Assembly: GCA_020796225.1 (NCBI GenBank)
Contig: CM036768.1
Span: 42,358,789-42,422,788 of the forward strand
Length of the DNA stretch: 64,000 nt
From: Arion vulgaris
Lineage: Eukaryota > Mollusca > Gastropoda > Stylommatophora > Arionidae
Direction of reading: 5' to 3'
Position numbers and translations under genes: made by a program. Positions 44,014 through 54,404 of the stretch are shown here, piece after piece (the first letter of the stretch is position 1; the number at the start of each line of letters is the position of its first letter). The notes below the pieces were generated by a model. It searched no databases, was not told where the DNA came from, and worked only from the letters and a program-made list of their open reading frames with translations.

Positions 44014-46323
44014 ACATGGATATCACCAGACCCCAGGACAGCAAACCAAATCGACCACATCTGCATAACAAGGAAGTTCAGAAGGTCACTGTACGATGTA
44101 AAAGTCTATAGAGGAGCAGATGTGGCCTCTGACCACCACCTTGTTATAGAAAAAGTGCGAATGAAACTCAAGAGATTCATGACGACCACGCAAGGTAACA
44201 AGGTGAGATACAATGTGGGACATCTGAAGGAGCAGAAAGGAAAGGATATATTTAGTGTCACGATTTCCAACAAATTCGATGCCCTAGAAGTTGATGAAGG
44301 AAATATTGAAGACCACTGGCATACAACTAAAGAAGCCTGGACTAGTACATGCGAAACTACCCTTGGAAAAAAGACACACCACCACAAGGAATGGCTATCA
44401 GAGTCAACGTTAGATAAGATAACAGAGAGAAGAGGCAGAAAGGCTGACCTCTGTAATAGCAGAACAAGATCAGCAAAGGCCGCAGCACAAGAAAAGTACA
44501 CACAATCCAACAGGAAGGTGAAGGAAGATAAAAGCAGATAAACGAAAGTATATAGAGGACCTGGCAAGAGAAGCAGAAGAGGCAGGAGCTAAGGGTAACC
44601 TTAAAGATTTATACGATAACACAAGGAAATTGACAGGGAAATACCAACAAACAAATAAACAGATAAAGGACAAGGCTGGAAGATTACTCGGCAATGCTCA
44701 AGAACAGATGCAGAGGTAGGCAGAACACTTCAAGGACCTTCTAAACAGGCCTGTTCCCCAAGGCCAACTGGACATAGATCCAGCTGCAAAAGATCTAACA
44801 ATCGACTGTAGCAAGCCAAGCAAAGCGGAAATAAAGAAGGCAATTCTCCAACTACGAAATGGTAAAGCTACAGGTCCAGATGGTATACCTGCAGAGGCCA
44901 TAAAGGCAAATGCTGACATCTCAACAGACATGCTACACGGCTTGTTGGGAAAACAAATTGGGAGAGGGAAGAAATACCAAAATTCTGAGAGAGAGCATAT
45001 AGTCTTACTACCTAAAAAGGGTGACCTCCAAGAATGCTTGAACTATAGAGGAATAATGCTCCTGTCTGTACCAGGCAAAATACTAAATCGAATCATCCTA
45101 GAGAGACTCAAGGAAACTACAGATGCAGTACTAAGGGATGAACAAGCAGGATTTAGGCAAAACAGATCCTGCACAGATCAAATATCGACGCTGCGTATCA
45201 TAGTGAGCAGAGCATCGAGTGGAACTCATCCCTCTATATCAACTTTGTGGACTATGAAAAGGCATGTGATAGCCTAGACAGGGAAACACTCTGGAAACTT
45301 CTACGACACTATGGCGTCCCCAGAAGCTAACCAACCTAATAAAGAAAATGTATGAGGAGACTACGGCTAGAGTACTGCATGAAGGAAAACGGACAGAGGC
45401 TTTTGAGATAAAGACTGGTGTGCAACAGGGCTGCATTTTATCGCCCTTCCTTTTCCTGTTAGCCATTGACTGGATAATGAGATCAACAACTGCCAGGGGA
45501 AGAAATGGAATACAATGGATCATGATGAGTCAATTGGAGGATCTGGATTTGCAGATGGTCTAGCACTCTCTCTACAACCATTAGCAGATGCAAGAGAAAA
45601 CAACAAAACTAGAAACAGTCTCACAGCAACTAGGCCTGACTATTCACGGGGAGAAAACAAAGATCATGAGATTAAATGCTGGTTCCAGAGACCCAATCTT
45701 ACTGAGAGGATCACCACTAAAAGAGGTTGACACATTTACATATCTGGGAAGTGTCGTCAACATTCAAGTGGCACAGATGAAGACGTTAGGTTAGAATACA
45801 AAAAGGCAAGATCAGCATTTGCCATTCTGAAGAACATATGGGGTTCAAGAATGATCAGGAATAAAACCAAGATAATGATATTTAACTCAAATGTCAAGTC
45901 TGTCCTTTTGTATGGAGCAGAGACATGGAGAACAACTAAGGTGAACACCAAAAAGCTGCAGGCATTCATTAATAGATGCCTACGCAGGATACTCCATTTG
46001 AGATGGTATGACAAGACCACAAACAGAGAACTGTGGGATAGGGCAGGACAACGGCAGGTGGAACAGGAGATAATGAGCAGAAGGTGGCGATGGATAGGAC
46101 ACACACTGAGGAAACCCCTGACAGCATCGCGAGACAGGCTCTCCGATGGAACCCCGAGGGCAATAGAAGTAAGGGAAGACCCAGAAACACCTGGAGACGG
46201 GAGTTAGAGATGGGATGCAAAAAAATGGGGAGAGAGTGGCGAGATCTGGAAAAGATGGCCTTGGATAGGCGGACTTTGAAAGCCTTGGTTGCGGATCTAT
46301 GCTTCCCTAGGGGCGAAGTGTGA
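44014..46323 (+). pseudogene. RTE endonuclease end, reverse transcriptase and C-terminus
   Basis: The frame at 44,122-44,541 follows GADVASDHHLVIEKVRMKLK (EN end). Then come a charged linker, GKATGPDGIPAEA near 44,865, YRGIMLLSVPGKILNRI near 45,045, DEQAGFRQNRSC, INFVDYEKACDSL near 45,240 (motif A, aspartate kept), KTGVQQGCILSPFLF (motif B), and FADG at 45,548-45,559 (motif C, where FADD is expected). The C-terminus has SVLLYGAETWRTTKVNTKKL, RRWRWIGHTLRK and RNTWRRELEMGCKKMG to the stop near 46,322. Frameshifts at about 45,190, 45,330, 45,540 and 46,160, plus the lost second aspartate of motif C, make it inactive. Confidence 0.9.
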
Positions 46324-46439
46324 AGAAGAAGAAGACTTGATTTTATATTATTTAATAGCCAACTCTCTTTAATATCAAGCTGTTACAGAATAGAAGAGTT
46401 TGTTTTTTCCTAAAAGGGTAATGGGTCTTCTTCTTCTTC

Positions 46440-46620
46440 TTTTCGAACGTTCTTCACGTTCAATTTTTTCATTCGTTTTCTGATATATAATTGGTCCTTT
46501 GACAAGAACGGAGTGATCTACGTTGGGTCGATTATGCGCCCACGGTGACTACGCCCACCCATCCGGTTTCAGCCAGCCTTTGATTTACTAGGGTGAACTT
46601 TCCCTAGAGGTAATGGGGTC
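46440..46620. repeat. Dispersed repeat F, copy 2
   Basis: Similar to 34,395-34,560 across GATTATGCGCCCA, GACTACGCCCACCCATCCGG and TTTCAGCCAGCC. It begins shortly after the RTE (GAA)n tail and leads directly into the GC-rich repeat E. Confidence 0.6.
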
Positions 46621-46639
46621 TAAGGCGCATAGGGACACA

Positions 46640-47110
46640 GTCGCGCTAGGATTAGTGAGCTTGCACTAACCAAGATCCTACCCCACCTCCACGTGGTGAC
46701 CCTAGAAATAAATAACGGTTCCTGTCTGGCTAAGCGTGTAGGGATCGAAGGAGAGCTACTCTGGTATAAGTAGTGATGCAGACGCAGTTACATTGGATGA
46801 GATCCGCTTGCAACACAGACGAGCAGAATCCCAGAGTGACTATTAATGCACATCTCTACCGGCCGATGGGAAAAGCTGAACAAATAAACATAAAGGGATG
46901 AAAGGTGCATCCAGAGAAGAGACTGGGTCCATATGGGGCGAAACTCGAGCCACGAAGTGGAGCTCGAATGAGTTGCGTGTCATGACTGTCTCGAGGCATA
47001 GTAAATGTGAGCACGGTGAGAAAACAGATAAACACGGTGAAGCAGGCACCAAAGTAGAGCAAACACGCATACGGACGATACACAGGAGAGCCCACCGGTG
47101 GGGACAGACA
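46640..47110 (+). repeat. GC-rich composite repeat E, copy 1
   Basis: An inverted counterpart lies at 52,080-52,590. Shared blocks are ATGAGATCCGCT, GAGCAGAATCCCAGAGTGA, CGGCCGATGGGAAA and AGCTGAACAAATAAACATAA-like sequence, then GTGAGCACGGTGA. A second direct copy of the first 250 bases lies at 47,728-47,975. Long ORFs on both strands (up to 198 codons on the minus strand at 46,843-47,439) overlap and have no recognisable domain, so I attribute them to GC content. It may be the 5' untranslated region of a LINE. Confidence 0.7.
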
Positions 47111-47555
47111 TGCACGGTGCTGATGATAGAGCGTCCAAAAGGTGTGGCAAACGTAGGGGTGAGCGGTCGCCCCAATTGTGCAGAGAAACTATAATGTCGA
47201 GAAGAGGCTTGAATCCAGTGCAAAAAGTTTATACCAAATGGTGATAAACTGTACACTGTGCACAGTGAGATAGAAATTGGTAACGTATCGCCCAGTAGAA
47301 CAATGTGAGCACACGTTACGGGAAAAAAAGGGAAGGGCCCAGTCGGTGGACGAGGGCACAAGCAGAAATGGGCGAATGGACGCCAAAAAGAAACGCTAGG
47401 TGGCGAGCCTCGAAGATGGGGTATCCACCAAGAGAGCAATAACCGCGTTTCCCCTCACAGATAACTACTACTGCCTTGTAGTTGATTGAGACACTCAACA
47501 ACCCGGAGGAAGGTTAATAAAGGGCAGCTACCTAAAAGAAAATAGCAACCTGCTG
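47111..47555. other. GC-rich stretch with no recognised gene
   Basis: This continues repeat E on its 3' side. Open frames on both strands overlap and show no domain. The text CGTTTCCCCTCACAGATAACTACTACTGCCTT-like near 47,448 partly recurs near 48,975, so it belongs to the same composite repeat. Confidence 0.5.
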
Positions 47556-47559
47556 CCTT

Positions 47560-47720
47560 GCAGGTCGGCTGGGGACAGCCGGAGGCGACGGAGAGTGAAC
47601 CCAGTAACGCTTGCTAAAACCGGACACATCGCTGAATGATAAGCACCAGAGCTCCAAATTGACTTAAAAATGTGACGAAATACATCCATGCTAATGCTGC
47701 ATGAATCAGATTTCGGGGTC
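47560..47720 (+). repeat. Dispersed repeat C, copy 2
   Basis: Carries GCTAAAACCGGACACATCGC, GATAAGCACCAGAGCTCCAA and CATGCTAATGCTGCATGA, matching 35,990-36,120 inside the RTE copy at 35 kb. It lies between two GC-rich repeat E segments. Confidence 0.65.
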
Positions 47721-47727
47721 AAAGTGC

Positions 47728-47975
47728 TAAGAAGCGGCGCGCCAGGATTAGGGAGATGGCACTCTAATCCCCTGCTCTCAACTCCACGTGTTGTCCTGGT
47801 AACAGACGATGGTTCCGGTCTGACCAAGAGGGCAGGTGCTGTGGGAGAGCTACTAGCAAAGTAGTAGTAGAGATGCAAAGGTAGTCATGCTTCATGGGAT
47901 CCGCTCGCAACTCGACGAGCGAACTCCCAGAGTGGCTATTAATGCTCGCCTCCCCGAACGATGGGAAAAGCTAGA
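47728..47975 (+). repeat. GC-rich composite repeat E, copy 2 (partial)
   Basis: Repeats the order of 46,640-46,880: CGCCAGGATTAGGGAGAT, a CTCCACGTG block, GGAGAGCTACT, GGGATCCGCTCGCAAC, and CCCAGAGTGGCTATTAATGC before GATGGGAAAAGCT. Clearly the same family but diverged. Confidence 0.7.
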
Positions 47976-48046
47976 ACGACACATGTGCAACCTCGTGGGG
48001 CGGAACTCGAAGCCCTCGCATTCTCTCTCTTGATGCAGCTCTCTTG

Positions 48047-48420
48047 AGACGATGAGTATGCCGGGTGATGAGTTGGGGCTCACGTTGGTCCACATGGGTC
48101 AAAAGCCCGAATCAAAACCATCGAAGGGACGTTGACACGCGTGTGGCGAAGTTCGGATCCCAAGAATTCTCTCGCTTGATGTACTCTCTTGAGCCGATGA
48201 GTATGTTGGCTGATGAGTGGGGCCGCACGTTGGTCCACATAGGTAAAAAGTCTAGCCCCCATCACAGAGATGTGGGCACGAATCAAAACCATCGAAGGGG
48301 TGTTGATCCGCGTGTGGCGAAATTCGAAGCCGCCTCTCTAGAACCGATGAGTATGTTGGGAGTCGAGTTGAGTTGCACGTGGGCAACATGAGGCAAACTC
48401 GGTTTTACCCCCTCAAAGTC
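48047..48420 (+). repeat. Imperfect ~130-170 bp tandem repeat, three units
   Basis: GATGAGTATG recurs at 48,051, 48,196 and 48,347. Each is followed by a GTTGG...GAGT segment and a CACGTTGGTCCACATGGGT or CACGTGGGCAACATG variant. AATCAAAACCATCGAAGG occurs at about 48,110 and 48,281, each followed by a CGTGTGGCGAA block. Overlapping ORFs on both strands are translations of the repeat. Confidence 0.75.
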
Positions 48421-48782
48421 GGACAGCCCAGTGGAAATTAACGTAAATGGTGAGGTGGGCATCAGGACAGAGCGATACGTGTGCGCTCTGTCCTGGTGCC
48501 TAAATCACACAAGGGATGCAAGGATGGCACCACATGTGGCGAAACCCGTGACCCCAGCTCATGGGTGGGGGACCGGGTTGAGTCACAGACGGTGACAGCC
48601 CAGGCAAAAGTGATCAAGATACGGAAGATACGAAAATCGTGAGCACGGAAAAAGCAGAAGGTGAGCAGGCACCAGGGCGGAGCTAGCAAGCACGCTAGCA
48701 AAGCCATAGTGGGTACCCCAGAGGCAGACTAGCACGGAGTGCACGGAAGAGCGGAAATCAAGGCAAGCATTGCGGCGAGCAA

Positions 48783-48970
48783 GGCAGGCAAGAGGGTGTG
48801 TGTCTCAGCCACATGAGCAAAACAACTAGAAAGCCCAGCAGAGGCAAAACCAGTGCAATTGCGGCAGACACGGCAAGCGCGGCAGCGGCAAACGTGGCAG
48901 GCGAGAGGGCGTACGTCCCACCTAAATGGGCAAAACAACCGGAAAGCTCAGAAGAGGTAAAGCCAGTGCG
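48783..48970 (+). repeat. Tandem duplication of ~112 bp in GC-rich DNA
   Basis: GGCAGGCAAGAGGGTGTG starts one unit and GGCAGGCGAGAGGGCGTA the next. Both continue with GGGCAAAACAACCGGAAAGC-type and AGCCAGTGC-type blocks. The plus-strand ORF at 48,798-49,010 reads both units (SKTTRKPSRG, then AKQPESSEEVKP). It could be a remnant of a LINE gag-like region, but no zinc knuckle or other domain is visible. Confidence 0.6.
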
Positions 48971-49184
48971 CGTTTCCGCTCGCAGGGAACTACTGCTGCT
49001 TTATAGTTGATTGGGGACAATTAAAGCCTAGCGGAGCAACTCGCAAACAAAGCTGAACGAACGGCAAACCAAGGTGTTCATTAAAACGACCGGTTTTGCT
49101 GGCAGATGGCGTTCATAAGCCCGAGAGGGCTGGCCGTCTAAGGGTTGCTGCCCTGAAAAAAATTGCAGCAATGCCTTGTGGGTT

Positions 49185-49376
49185 CCGCTGTGGACAGCCA
49201 AAGGCTTACGGAAAGCGTACCACAACCAAACGCTGGCTGTAGTAGAACACGCCACCAAAGGATAAGCAACGGTGCTGCAATAGGTGCCGAAGGTTGGTGC
49301 ACGTACATTACGTTCTGATGTTTGGCTGTTTATACCTCACAATAAGAATGATAAAAACTAGCCTAGAACGGTCGCA

Positions 49377-49407
<31 letters not shown>

Positions 49408-49521
49408 ATCAGATTTCCACATGAAAGCAGAATTTATTGGAAAATCTGGTACATCAGTCTAAGCGGTGATCGTGCGCTCGAGAGAGAGAGAAATGAGGAG
49501 AGAGAGAGAGAGAGAGGAGGG
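49185..49521 (+). repeat. Dispersed repeat C, copy 3, with (GA)n tracts
   Basis: Carries AACGCTGGCTG, GGATAAGCAACGG and later TCTGGTACATCAGTCTAAGC, the same order as in 36,020-36,170. Two GA microsatellite tracts (49,378-49,406 and about 49,481-49,521) have grown within it, corresponding to the GATTGAGAGAGATGG of copy 1. It is therefore a diverged copy with simple-repeat expansion. Confidence 0.6.
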
Positions 49522-49594
49522 GTGGAGGTAATAACTTCCCGGAATAGACAAAAAATAGTAAATACTCCAAAAACCCCAATTTTTCCTAAATTAT

Positions 49595-50240
49595 TTGTTG
49601 GGCCCACAGATAAAAATGAGCACGAGCCAGCACTGGATAAAATCATACACATATTTGGGCAGCACTGTAGACAAAGAAGGTGGAACAGATAGAAATGTTA
49701 AAATAAGAATACAGAAGGAAAGAGGGGCTTTCATTGCACTGGGAAACTTATGGAAGTCTAAAGAAATCAAATCTAGAACACAAATTAGGATATTTAACTC
49801 TAATGTTAAATCAGTTCTACTGTATGGGTCAGACACATGGAGAACTACTGAAACAATAACGCATAAACTGCAAATATTCATCAACTGGTGTATGCGCAGA
49901 ATAGAGGTACTAAGATGGTATTATAGTGTTACAAATGAGAAACTTATGGAGAGAACAAGACATATTCCAGTGGACCAAGAAGTTAAAAAAGACGCTGGCG
50001 CTGGATAGGACACTTTGCAAAAACCTGAGAGGAATATAACAAGAAGGGTCTTTTCCTAGAACCCGCAGGAAGAGCGAAAGAAGGGGAGGTTGAGAAATAC
50101 ATGGATACGAGGTTTAGAGGCAGTGATTAGCAATATAAAGAAGATCTGGAGGCAGCTGCAGGGGATAACTAGAGATAGAAATACTTGGCATGAGTTGGTT
50201 GAGGGACTATACTCCAATCCAGGTTAAAAAGGCAGAGAGA
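49595..50240 (+). pseudogene. RTE LINE 3' fragment
   Basis: The plus-strand frame reads IKSYTYLGSTVDKEGGTDRN, RTQIRIFNSNVKSVLLYGSD then TWRTTETITHKLQIFINWCM, which is very close to the C-terminal domain of the RTE copy at 45.7-46.1 kb. After a frameshift near 50,000 it continues to RLRNTWIRGLEAVISNIKKI and RDRNTWHELVEGLYSNPG. A (GA)n tract follows at the end. It is a 5'-truncated copy. The catalytic RT core is missing. Confidence 0.88.
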
Positions 50241-50545
50241 GAGAGAGAGTGTGCTTCGCTAGCTTGACCGGGAAAACACCTTACAATGAGAGAAAAGAGC
50301 AAAATGTTTCGACTAGAGCCCAACACATACCACTTAATAATAAAATGAACATAAATCTACTCCAATGTACTCCAGAGTGCGAACTGAGGACTAATCATCA
50401 TGAAATCGTTCACCACTACCTTCTCAGATGCCAAGTGTTGTATGATGTTAGGACGATCCTCTTTCTCCAAGTTAAAATGAATGAAACACATTATTTGGAA
50501 CAAAATATCATCTTACAAACACATGCAGACAACACTACATAGTAT
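50241..50545 (+). pseudogene. Possible C-terminal zinc-binding region of a Jockey/I LINE
   Basis: An open frame of 97 codons contains CTPECELRTNHHEIVHHYLLRC, with Cys-Cys-His-Cys spacing like the C-terminal zinc-binding region that follows the RT in many Jockey-type LINEs. No RT precedes it. The assignment is tentative; the frame could be chance. Confidence 0.4.
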
Positions 50546-50559
50546 TAGACAGAAGGACA

Positions 50560-51040
50560 TGAACCCAAGTGTCGCTGTATCATTGTAGAAATAGATGAAT
50601 AGTATAACAGTTTATTTTATCCTAATTGAAATATTCATTTTATCATTATCTGTCTTTCTAGTTATAATTTTTTGTATCACATGTTTATGCTTGTGTGTTA
50701 TACTCGTATTAAAATGTATGTATAGACCAATGATTGACTTCACTACACGGTGTTCCCCTATATAATTTAGTCTGTCTCGAAAGAGAAGTGTTCACACTGC
50801 CGACATTACTGGACAACGCACTAACAACATATCTCGATTAAAAAACATAAGAATCACCGACAAACATGCACTCACAAGTTTATTTGAGATATGCACTATC
50901 AAATTCTCCTATTTAATGTGAAGTGTCTCCACCAATTTGACTTAAATATGTCCAACGTTGTTTTTGTCATCCATGTCCATAGTTCTTAGTAAAATGTACA
51001 ACACTTTGTTGTAATTATAAAAGTAAGATAATAACTAGCG
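50560..51040. other. No gene recognised
   Basis: AT-rich single-copy-looking sequence without open frames of note, repeats or motifs that I can identify. Confidence 0.6.
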
Positions 51041-51335
51041 GAATATTGTTTTTTTTCTTTCTTACATCCTTCTCTGTGTTTTTTTTCTTATGTCCTTCTC
51101 TGTGTTATTTTCTTTCTTATGTGCTTCTCTGTGTTTTCCTTTTTATGTCCTTCTCTGTGCATTTTCTTTCTTATGTCCTCTGTGTTTTTTTCTTTTTGAC
51201 GTCCTTCTCTGTGTTTTTTCTTTCTGACGTCCTTTTCTGTGTTTTTTTATTTCTGACGTCCTTCTCTGTGTTTTTCTTCTTACGCCCTTCTTTGTGTTTT
51301 TGTCTTTCTTTTGTCCTCTGTGTTTTTGCCGTTAG
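51041..51335 (-). repeat. ~27-30 bp minisatellite adjoining a LINE 3' end
   Basis: About ten units built on CTTATGTCCTTCTCTGTGTT (or CTGACGTCC in place of CTTATGTCC). Read on the minus strand, the array begins right after the LINE C-terminal peptide ending at about 51,336 (VLRLTAKTQRTKE), so it looks like an expanded 3' region of that LINE. The ORFs on both strands across it are repeat translations. Confidence 0.85.
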
Positions 51336-51600
51336 GCGTAGCACTTTAACTGATGATCGGTTTCCGAGATAGGACACGCTCGGTAGCTTGATAAGTTGGG
51401 ATATTGTGAAGTTTAAGATGTCTCATAACACCATCAACCCATCTTTTTCTTGGTCTGCCTCCTCTTGGTTATTCCATTTCAGGTTGTACGCTCTTGCAAC
51501 TGGTGTATTCAGGTTCATTCTCAACAAGTGGTCAAACCATTTGAGTCTCTATTTTTTAATGAATCTAATAGATGGTGTGTTCCTACTGTTCTTCTAATTT
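51336..51600 (-). pseudogene. LINE C-terminal fragment (minus strand)
   Basis: The reverse complement reads WFDHLLRMNLNTPVARAYNL, then a GRPRKRWVDGV-like block broken by a frameshift (QEKDGLMVL), then ISQLIKLPSVSYLGNRSSVK. This is the layout of a LINE RT C-terminus. It runs directly into the minisatellite at 51,335. Confidence 0.6.
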
Positions 51601-51659
51601 CCTCATTTACTATATGTTATCTTCTTCTTTTATTTACCTCTTTCCTCAAGCATCTCATT

Positions 51660-52700
51660 TGAAAGGAGTTAATTTTCGTTTCTTCTCGTTTGTCAAGAAA
51701 TGAAAATTATACAGCAAAAATATTACATAAATTAAATCATAGAACAAATGGAACCCATATTGAAATGCAAACATATCACCATGAGACTAAATGGTTCAAC
51801 ACAATATTTCTTCCAACAGTATGATATCACATGATAAAAGGAAATTATTCACCACAGAGATGTAATTTCTACACATAATGCTAGGATCATCAAAAAGAGA
51901 TCGGTTTAGAAATGAAAATATCAGGGAAAATGTAGGTACAACATCGGTACTGAACTTCATCAAGAAACAACAAAGTAAATTGTTCTGCCACATTCGTAGA
52001 TTATTAACAGACATAACACCTTAAAGAGTATTGTTACTCCAATACAGTGGATACAAAGCAAAAGACGTCGCTCTATCTTCAGCACCGTGCATGCCTTCAC
52101 CACCGGTGGGCTCATATGTGTATCTTACGTATGGATGTTTGCTTTACTTTGGTGCCTGCTTACCGTGTTTATCAGGTTTTTCACCATGCTCACATTTTCT
52201 ATGCCTCGAGACTGTCAGGAGAAGCAACCTAATTCGGCCCCAACTGTTGGCTCTGAGGTTCGCCCCATGTGGGCCGACGTCTCTTCTCTGGATGCACCCC
52301 TGATCCCATTATGTTTATTTGTTCAGTGTTTCCCATCGGCCGGGAGGACGTACATAAATAATCACTCTGGAATTCTGCTCGTTTCTGTTGCGAGCGGATC
52401 TCATCCAACGTAATTGCGTCTGCATCACCACTTATACCAGAATAGATCTCCCTTGATCTCGACCCTCTTAGCCAGACATGAACCATTGTCTGTTTAAAGG
52501 TCGCACGTGGAGTTGAGGTAGGATCTAGGTTAGTACCAGCTCACTAGTCCTGGCGCGACGTTTTCCTTATGGGCCTTTGACTCCCCAGCCTCTCCCCGTT
52601 GTTTATGAAATGCGCACAAAAGCCCGTTCTACAAATCTCTTCTTATCTTGACGCTGTGAGGCAAAACATAATTATAGAAAAGATAGAGAAAGAAAAAAAG
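51660..52700 (+). pseudogene. LINE C-terminal fragment (family B), interrupted by repeat E
   Basis: The first part (51,780-52,075) reads FNTIFLP, a diverged middle and RRLPTDITP-like text ending at a GYKAKD-like segment. The last part (52,590-52,700) matches the end of the copy at 2945-3050 (CTCGTTCTAGAAATTTCTTC there, CCCGTTCTACAAATCTCTTC here). Between them lies an inverted copy of GC-rich repeat E. The fragment lacks all catalytic motifs and has many stops. Confidence 0.7.
52080..52590 (-). repeat. GC-rich composite repeat E, inverted copy
   Basis: Reverse complement of 46,640-47,110. Peptides read from the two regions correspond (CLLYFGAC, PLCLFVQCFPSAGR), which shows shared ancestry but not a gene. 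It sits inside a family B LINE fragment, so it behaves as a mobile unit. Confidence 0.75.
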
Positions 52701-52754
52701 TCAGTACAAAACACACTACTGTAGAATGTACGAAGACAGTCGGTGGGAATGTAG

Positions 52755-52830
52755 GAGGATGCATATTGTGAAGTGGTTAGACATGTTACCTTGTGTTCTA
52801 AAGGTTGTCAAATCCAGACAGCAATGTTGG
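52755..52830 (+). mobile_element. Possible tRNA-derived SINE head
   Basis: GTGAAGTGGTTAGACATG resembles a tRNA A-box region. GGTTGTCAAATCC, 28 bases further on, resembles a B-box with two extra bases. Spacing and order suit a tRNA-derived SINE. A functional tRNA is unlikely, since no acceptor stem can be paired convincingly. Confidence 0.4.
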
Positions 52831-52859
52831 ATTCAGATATATATATTTTTTCTGAAGAT

Positions 52860-53770
52860 CTCTTATGATTGTTTCTGGTGTTACAGAGTTTATACTTTGT
52901 GAACTAGTCTTCGTAGGTAAGCGGGACATTTATATGCAGTGATCAAACTATATTGGGAAACACCTTTTCTAAAAAGGCAATCATCAATCATTCGTATTTT
53001 ATAACTTTTTATACACCAACAAATGCAAACATATGACAAGCAGCACAGTGTGTTGTTAAAAATGTATTCTGTGACACAGCACAGTGTGTTGTTAAATGTA
53101 TTTGTAACAGTCAGCACAGTGTGTTGTTAACAAGAACATACTTACCAATTTCATTAAAATTAGGTATGTAGTAACCCATGAAGCGATGAGGTACTATTAC
53201 CATATCATATCTGAAATTTGTTGCATGATCAAAAACAGATTTTATGAAACAATTATGCACAACTTGAACAAGTACATCGAGAAGGAATATTATATAATGC
53301 AAAAGTGCAATCACTCTTGAAAATCATACAAACAAATGATAGGGATATGTACTTTGAACACACAAACAAACAGTTACGAAACAATAACACAGACAGTTAA
53401 GTAAAACAAACGGAACCAACACCAGATTGTTAACCTGACGGAATGTCCTAGTTGCAATATAAACAGTGTGACCGAGATCTTGAATAACACAACAGTTCTA
53501 ATGACATTTTGAATTGTATACATACAGACGCATACGTTCACAATCATGCACTTGCACACATGCTCACACGACGATAGAAACACACTATATACATATATAT
53601 ATATACATACTTAGAACATACTGGGCCCATATATGGTAAGACATAAACAACCTGCAAGACTTGAACATTGAAGAAGATTAACTTCTGAATAGTATTATGC
53701 TTGGGAATGTTAAATGTATTGGTCATATTAAATATCACAACACCAAAAGATCAAGATGGAAGTGAAAAGA
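52860..53770. other. No gene; contains three ~40-bp tandem units
   Basis: AT-rich sequence. At 53,040-53,132 the block CAGCACAGTGTGTTGTTAA occurs three times at intervals of about 40 and 37 bases. A short TA tract lies near 53,587-53,608. Minus-strand ORFs here show no domain. Confidence 0.6.
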
Positions 53771-53773
53771 TAG

Positions 53774-54145
53774 ATGATAACAAGTATTTTCCTACCAACA
53801 CTTTGTTACCAATGTCAAACTTTCTCTGACAGCAACATATCACAGAATGCTTGCGGAGGCAGTAATACCAGGAAAGATAGACTACAAATGAAGACATCTG
53901 AAGCAGAGTGGACAAACTTCATGCACGAATACATCGAAAGAAAACAAATGCAGTGGTTTGGACATTTAATGAGAATGAAATACAACCAACCACCAAATAA
54001 TTGCATACAATAAATTATAGCAGGTACTAGAGCAAAGGGAAGACCACGAAAAAGAGGGATAGACAATATCAAGACCACACTACATAAACACGGATATAAC
54101 ACAACAAGGGCGACTGATCTGACCCAGAACACAAATTAAAGTTCT
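53774..54145 (+). pseudogene. LINE RT C-terminal fragment (family B-like)
   Basis: The plus-strand frame reads IFLPTLCYQCQT, NTRKDRLQMK, then YIERKQMQWFGHLMRMKYNQ and, past a stop, GTRAKGRPRKRGIDNI and DLTQNTN. This is the C-terminal region of a LINE RT with the RPRKRWID-type tail. 5'-truncated, with an internal deletion after LCYQ. Confidence 0.8.
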
Positions 54146-54404
54146 CATCCTAACAATTAACGTCAAGAGTGGACAACTAGCTCCATCTTCCACCTGGAAT
54201 AGATAATTAAATATCACCATGTACTGGTAATTGCAAATAAATGAAGGGGAATACTGAAAGATAAAAGTAATTAAAGACAAAGACAACTGTACCTTGAAAA
54301 TATTGACTTTATGAATTAGACACTGTCGTTATTCTGACAAAGATATTGAACGTTAGTGAAGTGATCATTTAGACGAGGTAGAAATATTTTACAGGCAACT
54401 AAAA

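Larger units (their letters stand above)
40140..46335 (+). mobile_element. RTE-type LINE, copy 3, with nested hAT and LINE insertions
   Basis: The best RTE copy in the window. Its EN begins in low-quality sequence (EMEIDI near 40,265), is cut by a hAT element (40,340-42,884), resumes with a GESILYSGREEEDAPHT-like segment, NIVQCYAPTNDSKEQIKEEF and DFNAKIGKDNWG, and is cut again by a 648-bp LINE fragment (43,366-44,013). It then runs through the EN end, the RT and the C-terminal domain. It closes with a (GAA)n tail at 46,322-46,335, as is common for RTE LINEs. Without the two insertions the element is about 3 kb. Stops and frameshifts remain, so it is not active. Confidence 0.85.

Noticed and set aside
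46843..47439. 198-codon minus-strand ORF, the longest in the window
   Set aside because: Falls in GC-rich repeat E, where long frames occur on both strands. Its peptide partly recurs in the inverted copy at 52 kb because the DNA is duplicated. No domain is visible.
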